DNA of 9,180 nucleotides from JANXLS01 sp038227045 (GTDB lineage Bacteria; Planctomycetota; SZUA-567; H5-PLA8). Below the pieces are notes generated by a model that searched no databases, was not told the origin of the DNA, and was given only the letters and a program-made list of their open reading frames with translations. The DNA lies in contig JBBRQD010000168.1 of the NCBI GenBank assembly GCA_038227045.1, forward strand, positions 1-9,180, in the 5' to 3' direction. A program made the position numbers and the translations under genes. Positions within the stretch are counted from its first letter, which is position 1, and the number at the start of each line of letters is the position of its first letter. Positions 1 through 7,587 of this stretch are shown one piece after another.

Positions 1-3
1 AAA

Positions 4-99
4 TCAATTATTGGCAGCGCCAGCGGAAAAAAGCAGCCGTCTCGCATCGACGTAAAGCCCTTCGCCTGTTACATACGAATGGCATATACTTATGGCAGC
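4..99 (-). pseudogene. possible remnant of the C-terminus of a short-chain dehydrogenase/reductase
   Basis: On the minus strand a 31-codon open stretch runs from just after a TAA (100-102) to a TGA at 4-6. It reads AAISICHSYVTGEGLYVDAR and then RLLFSAGAANN. The run YVTGEGLYVDAR matches the shape of the classic SDR C-terminal signature (TGxxxxVDGG), with the terminal GG replaced by AR. Upstream, in all three frames, I see no SDR-like sequence, and the in-frame stop cuts it off, so this would be a fragment only. It overlaps the proposed promoter of the next plus-strand gene. The match is short and could be chance; other frames across the same bases are also open. Confidence 0.28.
61..90 (+). 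promoter_or_regulatory. candidate sigma-70-type promoter for the FGE-like gene
   Basis: TATACT at 85-90 matches the -10 consensus in five of six positions. TTCGCC at 61-66 is a poor -35 element (three of six) at 18-bp spacing. Transcription would begin near 97 and leave a leader of about 70 bases before the ATG at 167. Such -10-like boxes are common by chance, and promoter consensus in this phylum is not well defined, so this is tentative. Confidence 0.25.
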
Positions 100-166
100 T
101 TACCAAATGTTTCGGTGCTCAGTTAGCGTTGTAGTGTTAGACGTGCGCGTGAATAGGATCACTTCG

Positions 167-961
167 ATGAATCGTTTTTTCTTTCTCTGCCTGCTTATCT
201 CCGTGGCAATACATGGCCCGGCCTTGGGCGAGGATAAAGTCCCCGATCAGACCGTTACCAACAGTCTGGGTATGAAGTTCGTTTGGATTCCTCCCGGCAA
301 CTTTATGATGGGAAGCGCGAAGGAAGAAAAAGAGCGGAAGAATGATGAAATTCAGCACAAGGTCACGTTGACTAAGGGATTCTACATGGGCATCTACACG
401 GTGACCCAGGAAGAATGGAAGGAGCTCATGGGCAAGAATCCCAGCAAATTCACCGATGGAAAAAACCTGCCCGTGGAAACGGTCAACTGGAATGAATGCC
501 AGGAATTCATTAAGAAATTGCAGGAAAAGGATAAGAAACACTATCGCCTGCCGACCGAGGCCGAGTGGGAGTACGCCTGCCGTGCAGGTACGAAAACGCC
601 GTTTTACTGTGGCGAAACTATTTCTGTCGATCAGGCAAATTACAACGGAAATTACGTGTATGGCGACGGCAAGAAAGGTGTATATCGCGAGAAGACCATA
701 CCCGTCGGAAGTTTTCCCGCCAACGCCTGGGGGCTTTTCGACATGCACGGCAACGTCTGGCAGTGGTGTCAGGACAGTTTCTCGGAGTATCCCAAGACAG
801 AGGTGACCGATCCGTTGGGCGTGACGGGAGAAACCCGCGTGATGCGCGGCGGTTCGTGGATCGACAATCCTCTGGAATGCCGCTCGGCGTTTCGGGGCGG
901 GAGCAGGCCGCTTCTTCGTCACAACCTGGTCGGTTTCAGGATTTGCTTCAACGGCGAATGA
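167..961 (+). CDS. secreted formylglycine-generating-enzyme-like (SUMF1/FGE-sulfatase domain) protein
   Basis: The product is 264 residues. Residues 1-21 form a signal peptide (basic NR, then FFFLCLLISVAI, likely cleavage after ALG), so the protein is exported. From about 31 to 262 it is an FGE-sulfatase domain (Pfam PF03781 family): NSLGMKFVWIPPGNFMMGS at 32-50, RLPTEAEWEYACRAG at 127-141, GLFDMHGNVWQWC at 189-201, RGGSW at 227-231 and GFR at 256-258. True FGE oxidises a sulfatase cysteine to formylglycine using two active-site cysteines. Aligned by hand, the second is kept (C238) but the first is aspartate (D233), so classical FGE activity is doubtful. Many PVC paralogues look like this, and their substrates are unknown. 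ATG 167 is preferred over an in-frame ATG at 92 because it puts the signal peptide at the N-terminus and has AGGA at 155-158. It is the first gene of a likely three-gene operon, 33 bases before the next start. Confidence 0.88.
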   Translation: MNRFFFLCLLISVAIHGPALGEDKVPDQTVTNSLGMKFVWIPPGNFMMGSAKEEKERKNDEIQHKVTLTKGFYMGIYTVTQEEWKELMGKNPSKFTDGKNLPVETVNWNECQEFIKKLQEKDKKHYRLPTEAEWEYACRAGTKTPFYCGETISVDQANYNGNYVYGDGKKGVYREKTIPVGSFPANAWGLFDMHGNVWQWCQDSFSEYPKTEVTDPLGVTGETRVMRGGSWIDNPLECRSAFRGGSRPLLRHNLVGFRICFNGE

Positions 962-981
962 CTCAATGTGAATGAAACTGA

Positions 982-987
982 AAGGAA
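982..987 (+). promoter_or_regulatory. ribosome binding site deciding the DUF1552 start
   Basis: AAGGAA lies 7 bases before ATG 995. A GTG at 968 is in frame but has no such site and would put nine charged residues (NETERKRT) ahead of the export signal, so 995 is the better start. Confidence 0.7.
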
Positions 988-994
988 AAGAACC

Positions 995-2284
995 ATGAAC
1001 ACATCCTCTCAAACCATGTCCCGCCGGGCTTTTCTCCGCGCCAGCGGCGTTTCCCTGGCGCTGCCGTTTCTGGATGCCATGATGTCGCGCGCGTTTGCCG
1101 ATGAGGCTGCAAAACAACCGAAGCGGATGATCTGTATCTGCACCAGCCTGGGCATGCACGCGCCGTTCTTTTTCCCCACGGGAACCGGGCGCGATTACAA
1201 AGAATCGCCGTATCTGGAAGTAATGAAAGAGCACCGCGGCGACTACACGGTTTTCAGCGGCTTCGCGCATCCGGGAAATGAGGCCGGCGGGCATGGCACC
1301 GAAGCCACGTTTCTCACGGCGGCAACCAATCCGCAGTTCCCCGGATTTCGCAACAGCGTATCACTCGACCAATTCACCGCCGACAAACTGGGCGCCGCCA
1401 CCCGTTTTCCCTCGCTCATATTGGGGACGTCGGGAAGCAACATTTCGATTAATCGCAGCGGCGTGAATTTGCAGGGGGACACAAAACCGTCGAAAGTCTT
1501 CGCGAAACTCTTTCTCGAGGGCACTCCCGAAGAAATAAAGCGTGAGGAGGCCCGGCTGGCCGAGGGCCGCAGCGTGCTCGATGTCGTCAGCGATCAGGCC
1601 AAACGGTTGTCCGGAAAAGTCGGCGCCGGCGACCGCAACAAGCTTGATGAATACTTCACCAGCGTCCGCGAGATGGAGCGGCGGCTCGAGGCCATGCAGG
1701 AATGGTCGCGCAAACCCAAGCCAAAGGTAAGCGCAGAGATGCCGCACGACGTTCAGAACGCCGCCGACATGATCGGGAAGATGGATCTGTTGTTTGATCT
1801 GATGCCGCTGGCGCTTCAGACCGATAGCACGCGTGTCGCCACCATCTATATCAGCGGGGACGATTACGTTATTCCCATCGCCGGCGTGACCATGGGCCAT
1901 CACGCTCTTTCGCATCACGGCCAGGAACCGGAGAAGATTTCGCAACTGCGGCGGGTCGAAGAAGCCATGATGAAATCGCTCGGCGGCCTGATCTCCAAAT
2001 TAAAGGCGACCCAGGAAGCAGGCGTTTCCGTCCTGCGCAACACATCCGTGTTGTTCGGCAGCAATCTCGGCAATGCCAGCAACCATGCCACGACTCAACT
2101 TCCGATTCTGCTTGCCGGCGGCGGATTTAAGCACGGTCAGCACCTGGTTGTGGCCCCGAAGGGAGATCTCAAGAACAGTGCGCCGTTGAGCAATCTGTTC
2201 GTCTCCATGCTGCAGCACATGAACATTGAGACCGACAAATTCGGCACGAGCACCGGCACCGTGACCGGGCTCGATGCAGCCTAA
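995..2284 (+). CDS. DUF1552 family protein with twin-arginine signal
   Basis: The product is 429 residues and belongs to the DUF1552 family (PF07586). It begins with a Tat-type signal: SRRAFLRASG at 9-18 followed by a hydrophobic VSLALPFLDAMM, so it should be exported folded. Landmarks are the CTSLGMHAPFFFPTG stretch near residue 50, the HxxSHH motif at 303-308 (HALSHH), and a late FGSNLGNASNHATTQLPILLAGGG segment. The HxxSHH motif and the FG...H segment recall the DUF1501/alkaline-phosphatase-like fold, which would suggest metal-dependent hydrolase or sulfatase-like chemistry. That link is inference; the family has no established reaction. It lies between an FGE-like gene and a DUF1592-type cytochrome gene. 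Pairing with the latter is a recurrent arrangement in Planctomycetota and Verrucomicrobiota. Its last 14 codons and stop lie in the first copy of a 54-bp tandem duplication. Confidence 0.92.
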   Translation: MNTSSQTMSRRAFLRASGVSLALPFLDAMMSRAFADEAAKQPKRMICICTSLGMHAPFFFPTGTGRDYKESPYLEVMKEHRGDYTVFSGFAHPGNEAGGHGTEATFLTAATNPQFPGFRNSVSLDQFTADKLGAATRFPSLILGTSGSNISINRSGVNLQGDTKPSKVFAKLFLEGTPEEIKREEARLAEGRSVLDVVSDQAKRLSGKVGAGDRNKLDEYFTSVREMERRLEAMQEWSRKPKPKVSAEMPHDVQNAADMIGKMDLLFDLMPLALQTDSTRVATIYISGDDYVIPIAGVTMGHHALSHHGQEPEKISQLRRVEEAMMKSLGGLISKLKATQEAGVSVLRNTSVLFGSNLGNASNHATTQLPILLAGGGFKHGQHLVVAPKGDLKNSAPLSNLFVSMLQHMNIETDKFGTSTGTVTGLDAA

Positions 2285-2347
2285 TGTATCTTTTTCGGCA
2301 CGAGCACCGGCACCGTGACCGGGCTCGATGCAGCCTAATGTATCTTT
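2240..2347 (+). repeat. perfect 54-bp tandem duplication over the DUF1552 stop codon
   Basis: Bases 2240-2293 are repeated exactly at 2294-2347; base 2348 also continues the match. The unit holds the last 14 codons of the DUF1552 gene, its TAA and nine bases beyond it. The first copy is translated. The second copy lies after the stop and forms most of the spacer before the next gene. Its length is a multiple of three, so the second copy repeats the same C-terminal codons in frame, untranslated. Without it the spacer to ATG 2376 would be 37 rather than 91 bases. No mutation separates the copies, which points to a recent slippage event or an assembly artefact. Confidence 0.97.
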
Positions 2348-2375
2348 TGGATTCGCCACAAGCCTGGGTAATGCA

Positions 2376-4814
2376 ATGAAGGCACGCTTTTTCGCCACTC
2401 TCATACTTGCGTTCATGGCGGCCTGTTCGAATGCCGCAGAGTTGCCGAAATCCGCGCGTGCGTTTATCGACGCGCATTGCATCGACTGCCACAACGCCGA
2501 CAGCAAGAAGGGCGGCCTGAACTTCGACGCGCTAACCACGCAACTCGACAACCCCGTGATTGAGGCGAAGTGGACACTCGCCTTTGATCGAGTGCAACGC
2601 GGCGAGATGCCTCCTCCGAAGGAAGAAAAACCACCGGCAGGCGAGCGCGACGGTTTTATCCATGCTCTCGGCGATTTCCTCAGTCAACACGACATGGCGC
2701 GCAAGTCCGCGACGGGACGTGTGGTTCTGCGGCGCTTGAACCGGGTGGAATATGAAAATTCAATGCACGAACTGCTCGCGATCGACACGCCGCTTGTCAG
2801 TTTACTTCCGGAAGACGCTTCGGCTCACGGATTCGACAACGTGTCCGAGGGGCTGCGGCTTTCGTCGTCGCAGATCGATTCGTATCTCGAGGCGGCCGAA
2901 AAGTCGCTCGATGCAGCGTTGAATTTCGGCCCTCAGCCGAAGGTGAAAAAACAACGCATCTCCCTTCTCGATTTCAAACAGATTAAAGAACTCCTCGCAA
3001 AGCCCACCGGATCGCTTAACAAGGACGGTTCCAGGTACTACCAGTATTTTCGCGCTATACCCGAGGCACTGGTGATCTTCCCCAACGAACTGTGGGAGGC
3101 CATAATTCGCGATTCACATGCGGAGGTCGCCGGCCTTTATAAAATACGCCTGTCCGCCTATGCCTATCAAAGCGACGGAAGTCCGCCCATCGTAGCCAAG
3201 GTGATGTTTACCGACTTTAACCGCAAGCGATTTGGCGCCGCGTTTGACCTTCCGTTAGACAAGCCGCGCGTGGCCGAAGTCACGTTGCGCATGGCGCAAA
3301 ACGAGATGATCTGGCTGGCTGCGACGGGCTGCGATTTTTTACCCAATGGCACCCACGTACAGGACGTGGGAGGAGAAAAGTACACGGGTTCGGGCATGGC
3401 GGTTCAGTGGGTGGAGATTGAAGGCCCGCTGCTTGAATCGTGGCCGCCTCCAAGTATGAAGCGCGTCTTTGGCGATCTGCCGATCAATGCCATCGCCAAA
3501 CCCAAGCGCCGCGAAATCGCCTACGAAGTTGCGTCCACCCATCCAACCGAAGAGGCCGACAAACTCGTCACCGCATTCGCGCAACGAGCCTTCCGACGCC
3601 CCGTGACGGAAGCGGACACGTCCGCCTATATCCAACTTGCCCGGCAGGCGCTGACGCAGGGCGGAAATCTTGAAAGCGCCTTGCGCCGGGCCTACAAAGC
3701 GATTCTCACGTCTCCCGAATTTTTGTTCTTGAACGAAAGTCCGGGGCGGCTGGATGACTACGCGCTGGCTTCGCGCCTCTCCTATTTCCTATGGAGCACG
3801 ATGCCGGACGAGGAACTGCTGAAACTGGCCGGCGAGGGAAAGCTGCACGATCCCGCGACGCTGCACGCTCAAACCGAGCGGCTGCTGGCCAGTCCCAAGG
3901 CGAAATCATTCACGCAGAATTTCTGCGGCCAATGGCTGAACATTCGCGCCATTGCCGCCACCAATCCCGACAGGTCGCTGTATCCGGAATTCGACGACCT
4001 CCTGCAAGTTGCGATGGTAAAGGAGACAGAATCGTTCTTCGATGAAATGCTGCGCAACGATCTCGGCATTGCCACGCTGATCGACTCGGATTTCGCGATG
4101 CTCAACCGCCGGCTCGCCGAACACTACGGAATCCCCGGCGTAAGCGGTGACGAATTCCGCAAAGTGGCGCTGCCGGCCGGAAGCCATCGCGGCGGATTGT
4201 TGACGCAAGCGAGCATCTTAAAGGTGACGGCCAACGGCACGCTGAGTTCACCGGTCGTGCGCGGCGCGTGGGTGATGAAGCGCATATTAGGACGCGAGAC
4301 GCAACCGCCACCCGCCGATGCCGGCTCCATCGAACCCGACACGCGCGGCGCAACCACAATCCGCGAACAACTGGCCAAGCACCGTCGCAACGCCAGTTGC
4401 AATGCCTGCCACAAATACATGGATCCGCCGGGATTCGCGCTGGAGAGTTACGACGTCATCGGCGGCTGGCGCGAATCGTATCGCACGCAGGGCAAGGGAA
4501 AGGACGTGGTTGATCCTTTGACGAAGAAGCGCCGGGACTATCGCCTCGGCGCTCCGGTGGATCCCAGCGGCGAATTGGCCGATGGCCAACCGTTCGCCAA
4601 TATCGACGCGCTCAAAAAGCTACTGCTCAATCAACAGGAATCCATCGCGCGAAGTCTCGTGGACAATTTGGTGACGTATTCCACAGGTGCCGCCGTCACG
4701 TTTTCCGATCGAGCCCAGGTCGAGGAAATTCTGCGCCGCGCGAAGAAGCATTCGTACGGACTTCGCACGCTGGTTCATGAAATTGTTCAGAGTTCACTTT
4801 TTCAATCGAAATAA
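2376..4814 (+). CDS. planctomycete-type cytochrome c protein (PSCyt1-DUF1587-DUF1595-DUF1592-DUF1588-DUF1585)
   Basis: The product is 812 residues and exported: residues 1-21 form a signal peptide (MKARFFATLILAFMAACSNA). A lipobox-like MAAC at 14-17 makes a lipoprotein possible but is not a strict match. Domains in order: PSCyt1 at about 22-105 with the haem motif CIDCH at 35-39; DUF1587 at about 115-180 (RRLNRVEYENSM); a beta-rich insert at about 220-350 of the kind seen as a carbohydrate-binding-like module in this family; DUF1595 at about 393-455 (FAQRAFRRPVTEAD); DUF1592 at about 457-585; DUF1588 at about 602-705 with a second CXXCH (CNACH, 675-679) and YMDPPGFALESYD; and DUF1585 at about 735-808. 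Two c-type haems are expected. The family is found mostly in PVC bacteria next to DUF1552 genes, and its reaction is unknown. I chose ATG 2376 because it puts the signal peptide first; ATG 2328 is in frame but lies within the second repeat copy. The ribosome binding site at 2376 is poor, so translational coupling is possible. Confidence 0.93.
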   Translation: MKARFFATLILAFMAACSNAAELPKSARAFIDAHCIDCHNADSKKGGLNFDALTTQLDNPVIEAKWTLAFDRVQRGEMPPPKEEKPPAGERDGFIHALGDFLSQHDMARKSATGRVVLRRLNRVEYENSMHELLAIDTPLVSLLPEDASAHGFDNVSEGLRLSSSQIDSYLEAAEKSLDAALNFGPQPKVKKQRISLLDFKQIKELLAKPTGSLNKDGSRYYQYFRAIPEALVIFPNELWEAIIRDSHAEVAGLYKIRLSAYAYQSDGSPPIVAKVMFTDFNRKRFGAAFDLPLDKPRVAEVTLRMAQNEMIWLAATGCDFLPNGTHVQDVGGEKYTGSGMAVQWVEIEGPLLESWPPPSMKRVFGDLPINAIAKPKRREIAYEVASTHPTEEADKLVTAFAQRAFRRPVTEADTSAYIQLARQALTQGGNLESALRRAYKAILTSPEFLFLNESPGRLDDYALASRLSYFLWSTMPDEELLKLAGEGKLHDPATLHAQTERLLASPKAKSFTQNFCGQWLNIRAIAATNPDRSLYPEFDDLLQVAMVKETESFFDEMLRNDLGIATLIDSDFAMLNRRLAEHYGIPGVSGDEFRKVALPAGSHRGGLLTQASILKVTANGTLSSPVVRGAWVMKRILGRETQPPPADAGSIEPDTRGATTIREQLAKHRRNASCNACHKYMDPPGFALESYDVIGGWRESYRTQGKGKDVVDPLTKKRRDYRLGAPVDPSGELADGQPFANIDALKKLLLNQQESIARSLVDNLVTYSTGAAVTFSDRAQVEEILRRAKKHSYGLRTLVHEIVQSSLFQSK

Positions 4815-4837
4815 CCCACCGCATTGCTTGCCCCATA

Positions 4838-7315
4838 TTATTTAACCAGTTTGCCGGGCTTGCGGCCGCCGGGGAAATAGGTTGTGTTCACGTCCACCGA
4901 GTACACTGTGTTCGGCAGAACCGCGAAGACGCGAATGATCAGTGCTTCGCTTGGCGTATCGGCGGACAGGCTCAGCGTTGGGGCGAGATCGAGGGTTCGG
5001 AGTTTGGCGCTGAATGGCGCGTCGCCACCGACGAAAACTTTCTGGCCGGTTTGCGTGTCCCGCGTGGTTTTCAACTTGAGCGTGAGGGTTCCGTTCGCGA
5101 TTTTGGACTGGCCTTTCGCGTTCAGCGGGAATTCGAGTTTCAGATTGCCGATGAAGAACGTGAGCGTTTTTCCCGCGGGCGTGAAGCCTTCGGCGAGATT
5201 GGAGAGCGTTCCGGACAGCGTCAGCGTATCGCGATTTTGCGCGGCGGTGAAGATTGCCGCTTTGAATGCGAAGACGTTCAGCGCGGCAAGTTCAGGCGTC
5301 GATACGGCCGTGTTGGGATCGGTGCCCGCGGCTTGTTCAAGGGCGTCGAGAACGCCGTCGTTGTCCGAATCGTCGCCGTTGAGGAACACCATGATCCCAC
5401 CCCCGCCCGTGGAAACATTGACGACAACCGACACGGCACTGCTGACAGTTGCGCCGTGCGTGTCTTTCACGGAGACGTTCACGTTGTATGTACCCGCGGT
5501 TGCGAAGACGTGCTGGACGCTTGCGCCGGCGGCTTGGGTGCTGTCGCCAAAGGCCCAATGATAAGTCAATGAATCGCCATCGGCATCGGTGGCGGCAACG
5601 AAGAAATTGACGGGCTGGCCGGTTTGTGCCGGATTGGGCGTGGCCTGCGCGGCCGACTGGATCGCAGGCGCGTGGTTGGGCGTTCCAGCGGGAATGACGA
5701 ACAGCGTGATGCTTTGAGCGGGCAGGTTCGCGTTGAGATTGCCACCGGTGACGCTCACGTCGGCGAGTCGCGTGATGGTGTTGGCGGCGGTGAGCTGCCA
5801 GACTTGTGCGGTTCCGGCGGGGCTGAAGTTGGCGAGCGTCAACTGAAGCGGCGTGCCGTTGGCGACTTTGTTGATGACGATGACGGTCAGCGCCCCATCT
5901 CCGGCACCGCCGGAATTGCGCAGGGCTGCGAACGCGGCGAGATTGTCCGGGTTCGCGGCGACTGCGGCAACGCTCGTGTCGCCGAAGGTCGATTTATTGC
6001 CGTCGTAGTTGCGGTAGAGTTTGAAGGCGTTGGCGACGGGCGTTCCGAGCGCGGGGGCTTCCCAGCGGCACGCCATGTCGATGCCTTCGCGGCCGAAAAT
6101 GCCCAGCACATCGGCTTGCGCGGTCGCGCCGCTGATGTGGCCTTCGGCGCCCCAACTGTACTCGTTGAGTGCAAGCTGCGTGTTGGGATAGTACTGGTTG
6201 ATCCAGCCTTTGACGCGCGGGATCAGATTGATTTTGAAGCCGTTGTCGCCCAGGTACGAGTCGTCGAGATAATTCGGATCCCAAAGCGACCGCGTGGAAA
6301 TATTGCGCGCGAGCTGCACGGCGGCGGTCACTTTGTCGCTGAAGATTCCAGCGTTTTCATTGAAGCGATCCTGCGGGTAATAGTGCACTGCGAGAATGTC
6401 CAGCAGGCGCGCATTCCCGGCCATTTCGTTTTGGTGGAACTGATCCAGAATGTAGGGCAGATAATCCATGCCGCCATGAGCGTCACGGTCGGGATGCAAG
6501 TTGAAATCGCCGTGCTGGTTGGCGTATTGGGAATCGTAGCCGCTGGAGAGATAGCCTTCGAAATTCCATTCGTCGGGTCCGCAGACGATGGCTTTGGAAT
6601 CGTTGGTTTTGATCATCGCGGCGTAGGCCATCATCTTGTCGCGGATTTCCTGCATCGTTGCTCCGGTGGGATGAACGTCGCGGTGTGACGCGTGCCAGAT
6701 TCCGGGTTCTTGATCGAGCAGGTAATAACGCAGGCCGTTCGCGTCGGATTTGCCGAACTGCTGGACGATGTGATTGACCCAGCCGTTCTGGAACGCGACG
6801 CTGGATGGGACATTGGCGTCGTTGGGATCGTTTCCGGCAATGAAGGTCACGTGATCGGGTTTCACACCGGTGCCGAAATCTCCATCGGCGCCGTCCTGCG
6901 GGCCGTACTTTGCGACTGAAAAACTGCCGAGTGTATTGCCGCCCGCGCCGAGTTTGGCAACCCAGTCGAGCATGGGAACGGTGAGCATCGGTTCGGCGCT
7001 CGCGGCTTTGCTGGCCTGGATGAACGCGTCACCGGTTGCGCCGGGCGTCGCGCCACCGGAGGGAACGCTTTCGAAGAAATAATCATTGCCAGTGTTCATG
7101 GCATTCTGCAGCCAGTTGTAGCGGCTGGTGGGTGTGCCGCCGGAGCGATTGATGGGGGCGTTGATGTCGGTGAGTTGCGCTTGAGAGGCGTTGTTGACGC
7201 CGTAGATGCGCGGATCGATTGGATGGTTGTTCGCGGCGGCATCGATTGCCACCGTTTCGGCGAAGACGCTGGGTATGAGTAACAGTGCGAGCAGCAGAAC
7301 GATCAAACGCTCCAT
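4838..7315 (-). CDS. secreted GH44 glycoside hydrolase with PKD domain, calcium loop and C-terminal beta module
   Basis: The product is 825 residues. Signal peptide 1-19 (MERLIVLLLALLLIPSVFA, cleavage before E20). Residues about 22-470 form a GH44 TIM barrel: HPIDPRIYGVNNASQ near 31-45, NRSGGTPTSRYNW at 56-68, the likely acid/base Glu in LDQEPGIW (E203) and the likely nucleophile in NEYSWGAEGH (E385). Residues about 474-541 form the companion beta-sandwich. GH44 enzymes cleave beta-1,4-glucan and xyloglucan with retention, so an extracellular plant- or algal-glucan hydrolase is expected. After it come a PKD domain at about 548-634, a DDSDNDGVLDALE calcium-binding loop at 648-660 (thrombospondin type 3/EF-hand style), and a C-terminal beta domain at about 680-825 ending in the basic tail GGRKPGKLVK. 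The start has AAGGGAA 9 bases upstream; an in-frame ATG at 7372 would precede the signal peptide. The residue before the acid/base Glu is Gln where Asn is usual. Confidence 0.9.
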   Translation of the reverse strand: MERLIVLLLALLLIPSVFAETVAIDAAANNHPIDPRIYGVNNASQAQLTDINAPINRSGGTPTSRYNWLQNAMNTGNDYFFESVPSGGATPGATGDAFIQASKAASAEPMLTVPMLDWVAKLGAGGNTLGSFSVAKYGPQDGADGDFGTGVKPDHVTFIAGNDPNDANVPSSVAFQNGWVNHIVQQFGKSDANGLRYYLLDQEPGIWHASHRDVHPTGATMQEIRDKMMAYAAMIKTNDSKAIVCGPDEWNFEGYLSSGYDSQYANQHGDFNLHPDRDAHGGMDYLPYILDQFHQNEMAGNARLLDILAVHYYPQDRFNENAGIFSDKVTAAVQLARNISTRSLWDPNYLDDSYLGDNGFKINLIPRVKGWINQYYPNTQLALNEYSWGAEGHISGATAQADVLGIFGREGIDMACRWEAPALGTPVANAFKLYRNYDGNKSTFGDTSVAAVAANPDNLAAFAALRNSGGAGDGALTVIVINKVANGTPLQLTLANFSPAGTAQVWQLTAANTITRLADVSVTGGNLNANLPAQSITLFVIPAGTPNHAPAIQSAAQATPNPAQTGQPVNFFVAATDADGDSLTYHWAFGDSTQAAGASVQHVFATAGTYNVNVSVKDTHGATVSSAVSVVVNVSTGGGGIMVFLNGDDSDNDGVLDALEQAAGTDPNTAVSTPELAALNVFAFKAAIFTAAQNRDTLTLSGTLSNLAEGFTPAGKTLTFFIGNLKLEFPLNAKGQSKIANGTLTLKLKTTRDTQTGQKVFVGGDAPFSAKLRTLDLAPTLSLSADTPSEALIIRVFAVLPNTVYSVDVNTTYFPGGRKPGKLVK

Positions 7316-7587
7316 GGTGGAAAGTTCCCTTACATTGTCCGTGGCCTCGATTCGGCTGCGTTTGGCTGCCATTTGACAATGGAGAACTGAACCATCGCGT
7401 CGAATTCAAGCCATCTAATTGACGAGCATAAGGCAAATCGATGATGGCGAGAATGGACAAATTGGCGAAAGTGCTGCGTAGCGCGACGCACGTGTGAATG
7501 GACCGGGGAATTGAACTGTTGTTGGAGGCGCCTTTTTGGCACGGCCCCAAACCGTTACACGTTGGATCGACCAGGAATAGTCGCAGC
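7316..7587. other. intergenic region between the two minus-strand genes
   Basis: This 272-bp gap holds the upstream region of the GH44 gene and the downstream region of the repeat-protein gene. The only clear element is the ribosome binding site AAGGGAA (plus-strand 7325-7331) for the GH44 start. I see no convincing -35/-10 pair on the minus strand, no T-tailed terminator hairpin and no credible small gene. Two short hairpins (7475-7490 and 7535-7551) are weak. Confidence 0.6.
7325..7331 (-). promoter_or_regulatory. ribosome binding site deciding the GH44 start
   Basis: Read on the minus strand the bases are AAGGGAA, 9 bases before ATG 7315. This supports the signal-peptide start over the in-frame ATG at 7372. 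Confidence 0.7.

Noticed and set aside
92..166. Upstream in-frame ATG at 92 as the start of the FGE-like gene
   Set aside because: It would bury the signal peptide behind 25 residues, has no ribosome binding site and falls next to the candidate -10 box.
137..1294. A 385-codon open frame on the minus strand across the FGE-like gene and the DUF1552 start
   Set aside because: It lies opposite two well-recognised genes and has low-complexity Arg/Ala/His-rich composition with no domain; it is an antisense shadow.
5624..6688. A 354-codon plus-strand open frame
   Set aside because: It is antisense to the GH44 catalytic domain, and its Gly/Val/Arg-rich product has no recognisable motif.
7369..7382. 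Inverted repeat CCATT-TGAC-AATGG upstream of the GH44 gene, as a possible operator
   Set aside because: Five-base arms are expected by chance in a gap of this size, and no second site or regulator gene is visible.
7475..7490. Hairpin TGCGT/ACGCA in the intergenic gap, as a small RNA or regulatory element
   Set aside because: It is a short isolated stem with no further structure or promoter around it.
7083..7550. A 155-codon minus-strand frame spanning the intergenic gap and the GH44 start
   Set aside because: Two thirds overlap the GH44 gene in another frame; there is no ribosome binding site or domain.
7535..7551. Hairpin TTTGG/CCAAA after the repeat-protein stop, as a terminator
   Set aside because: The stem is only five pairs and, read on the minus strand, is followed by AAGGCGCC rather than a T tract.
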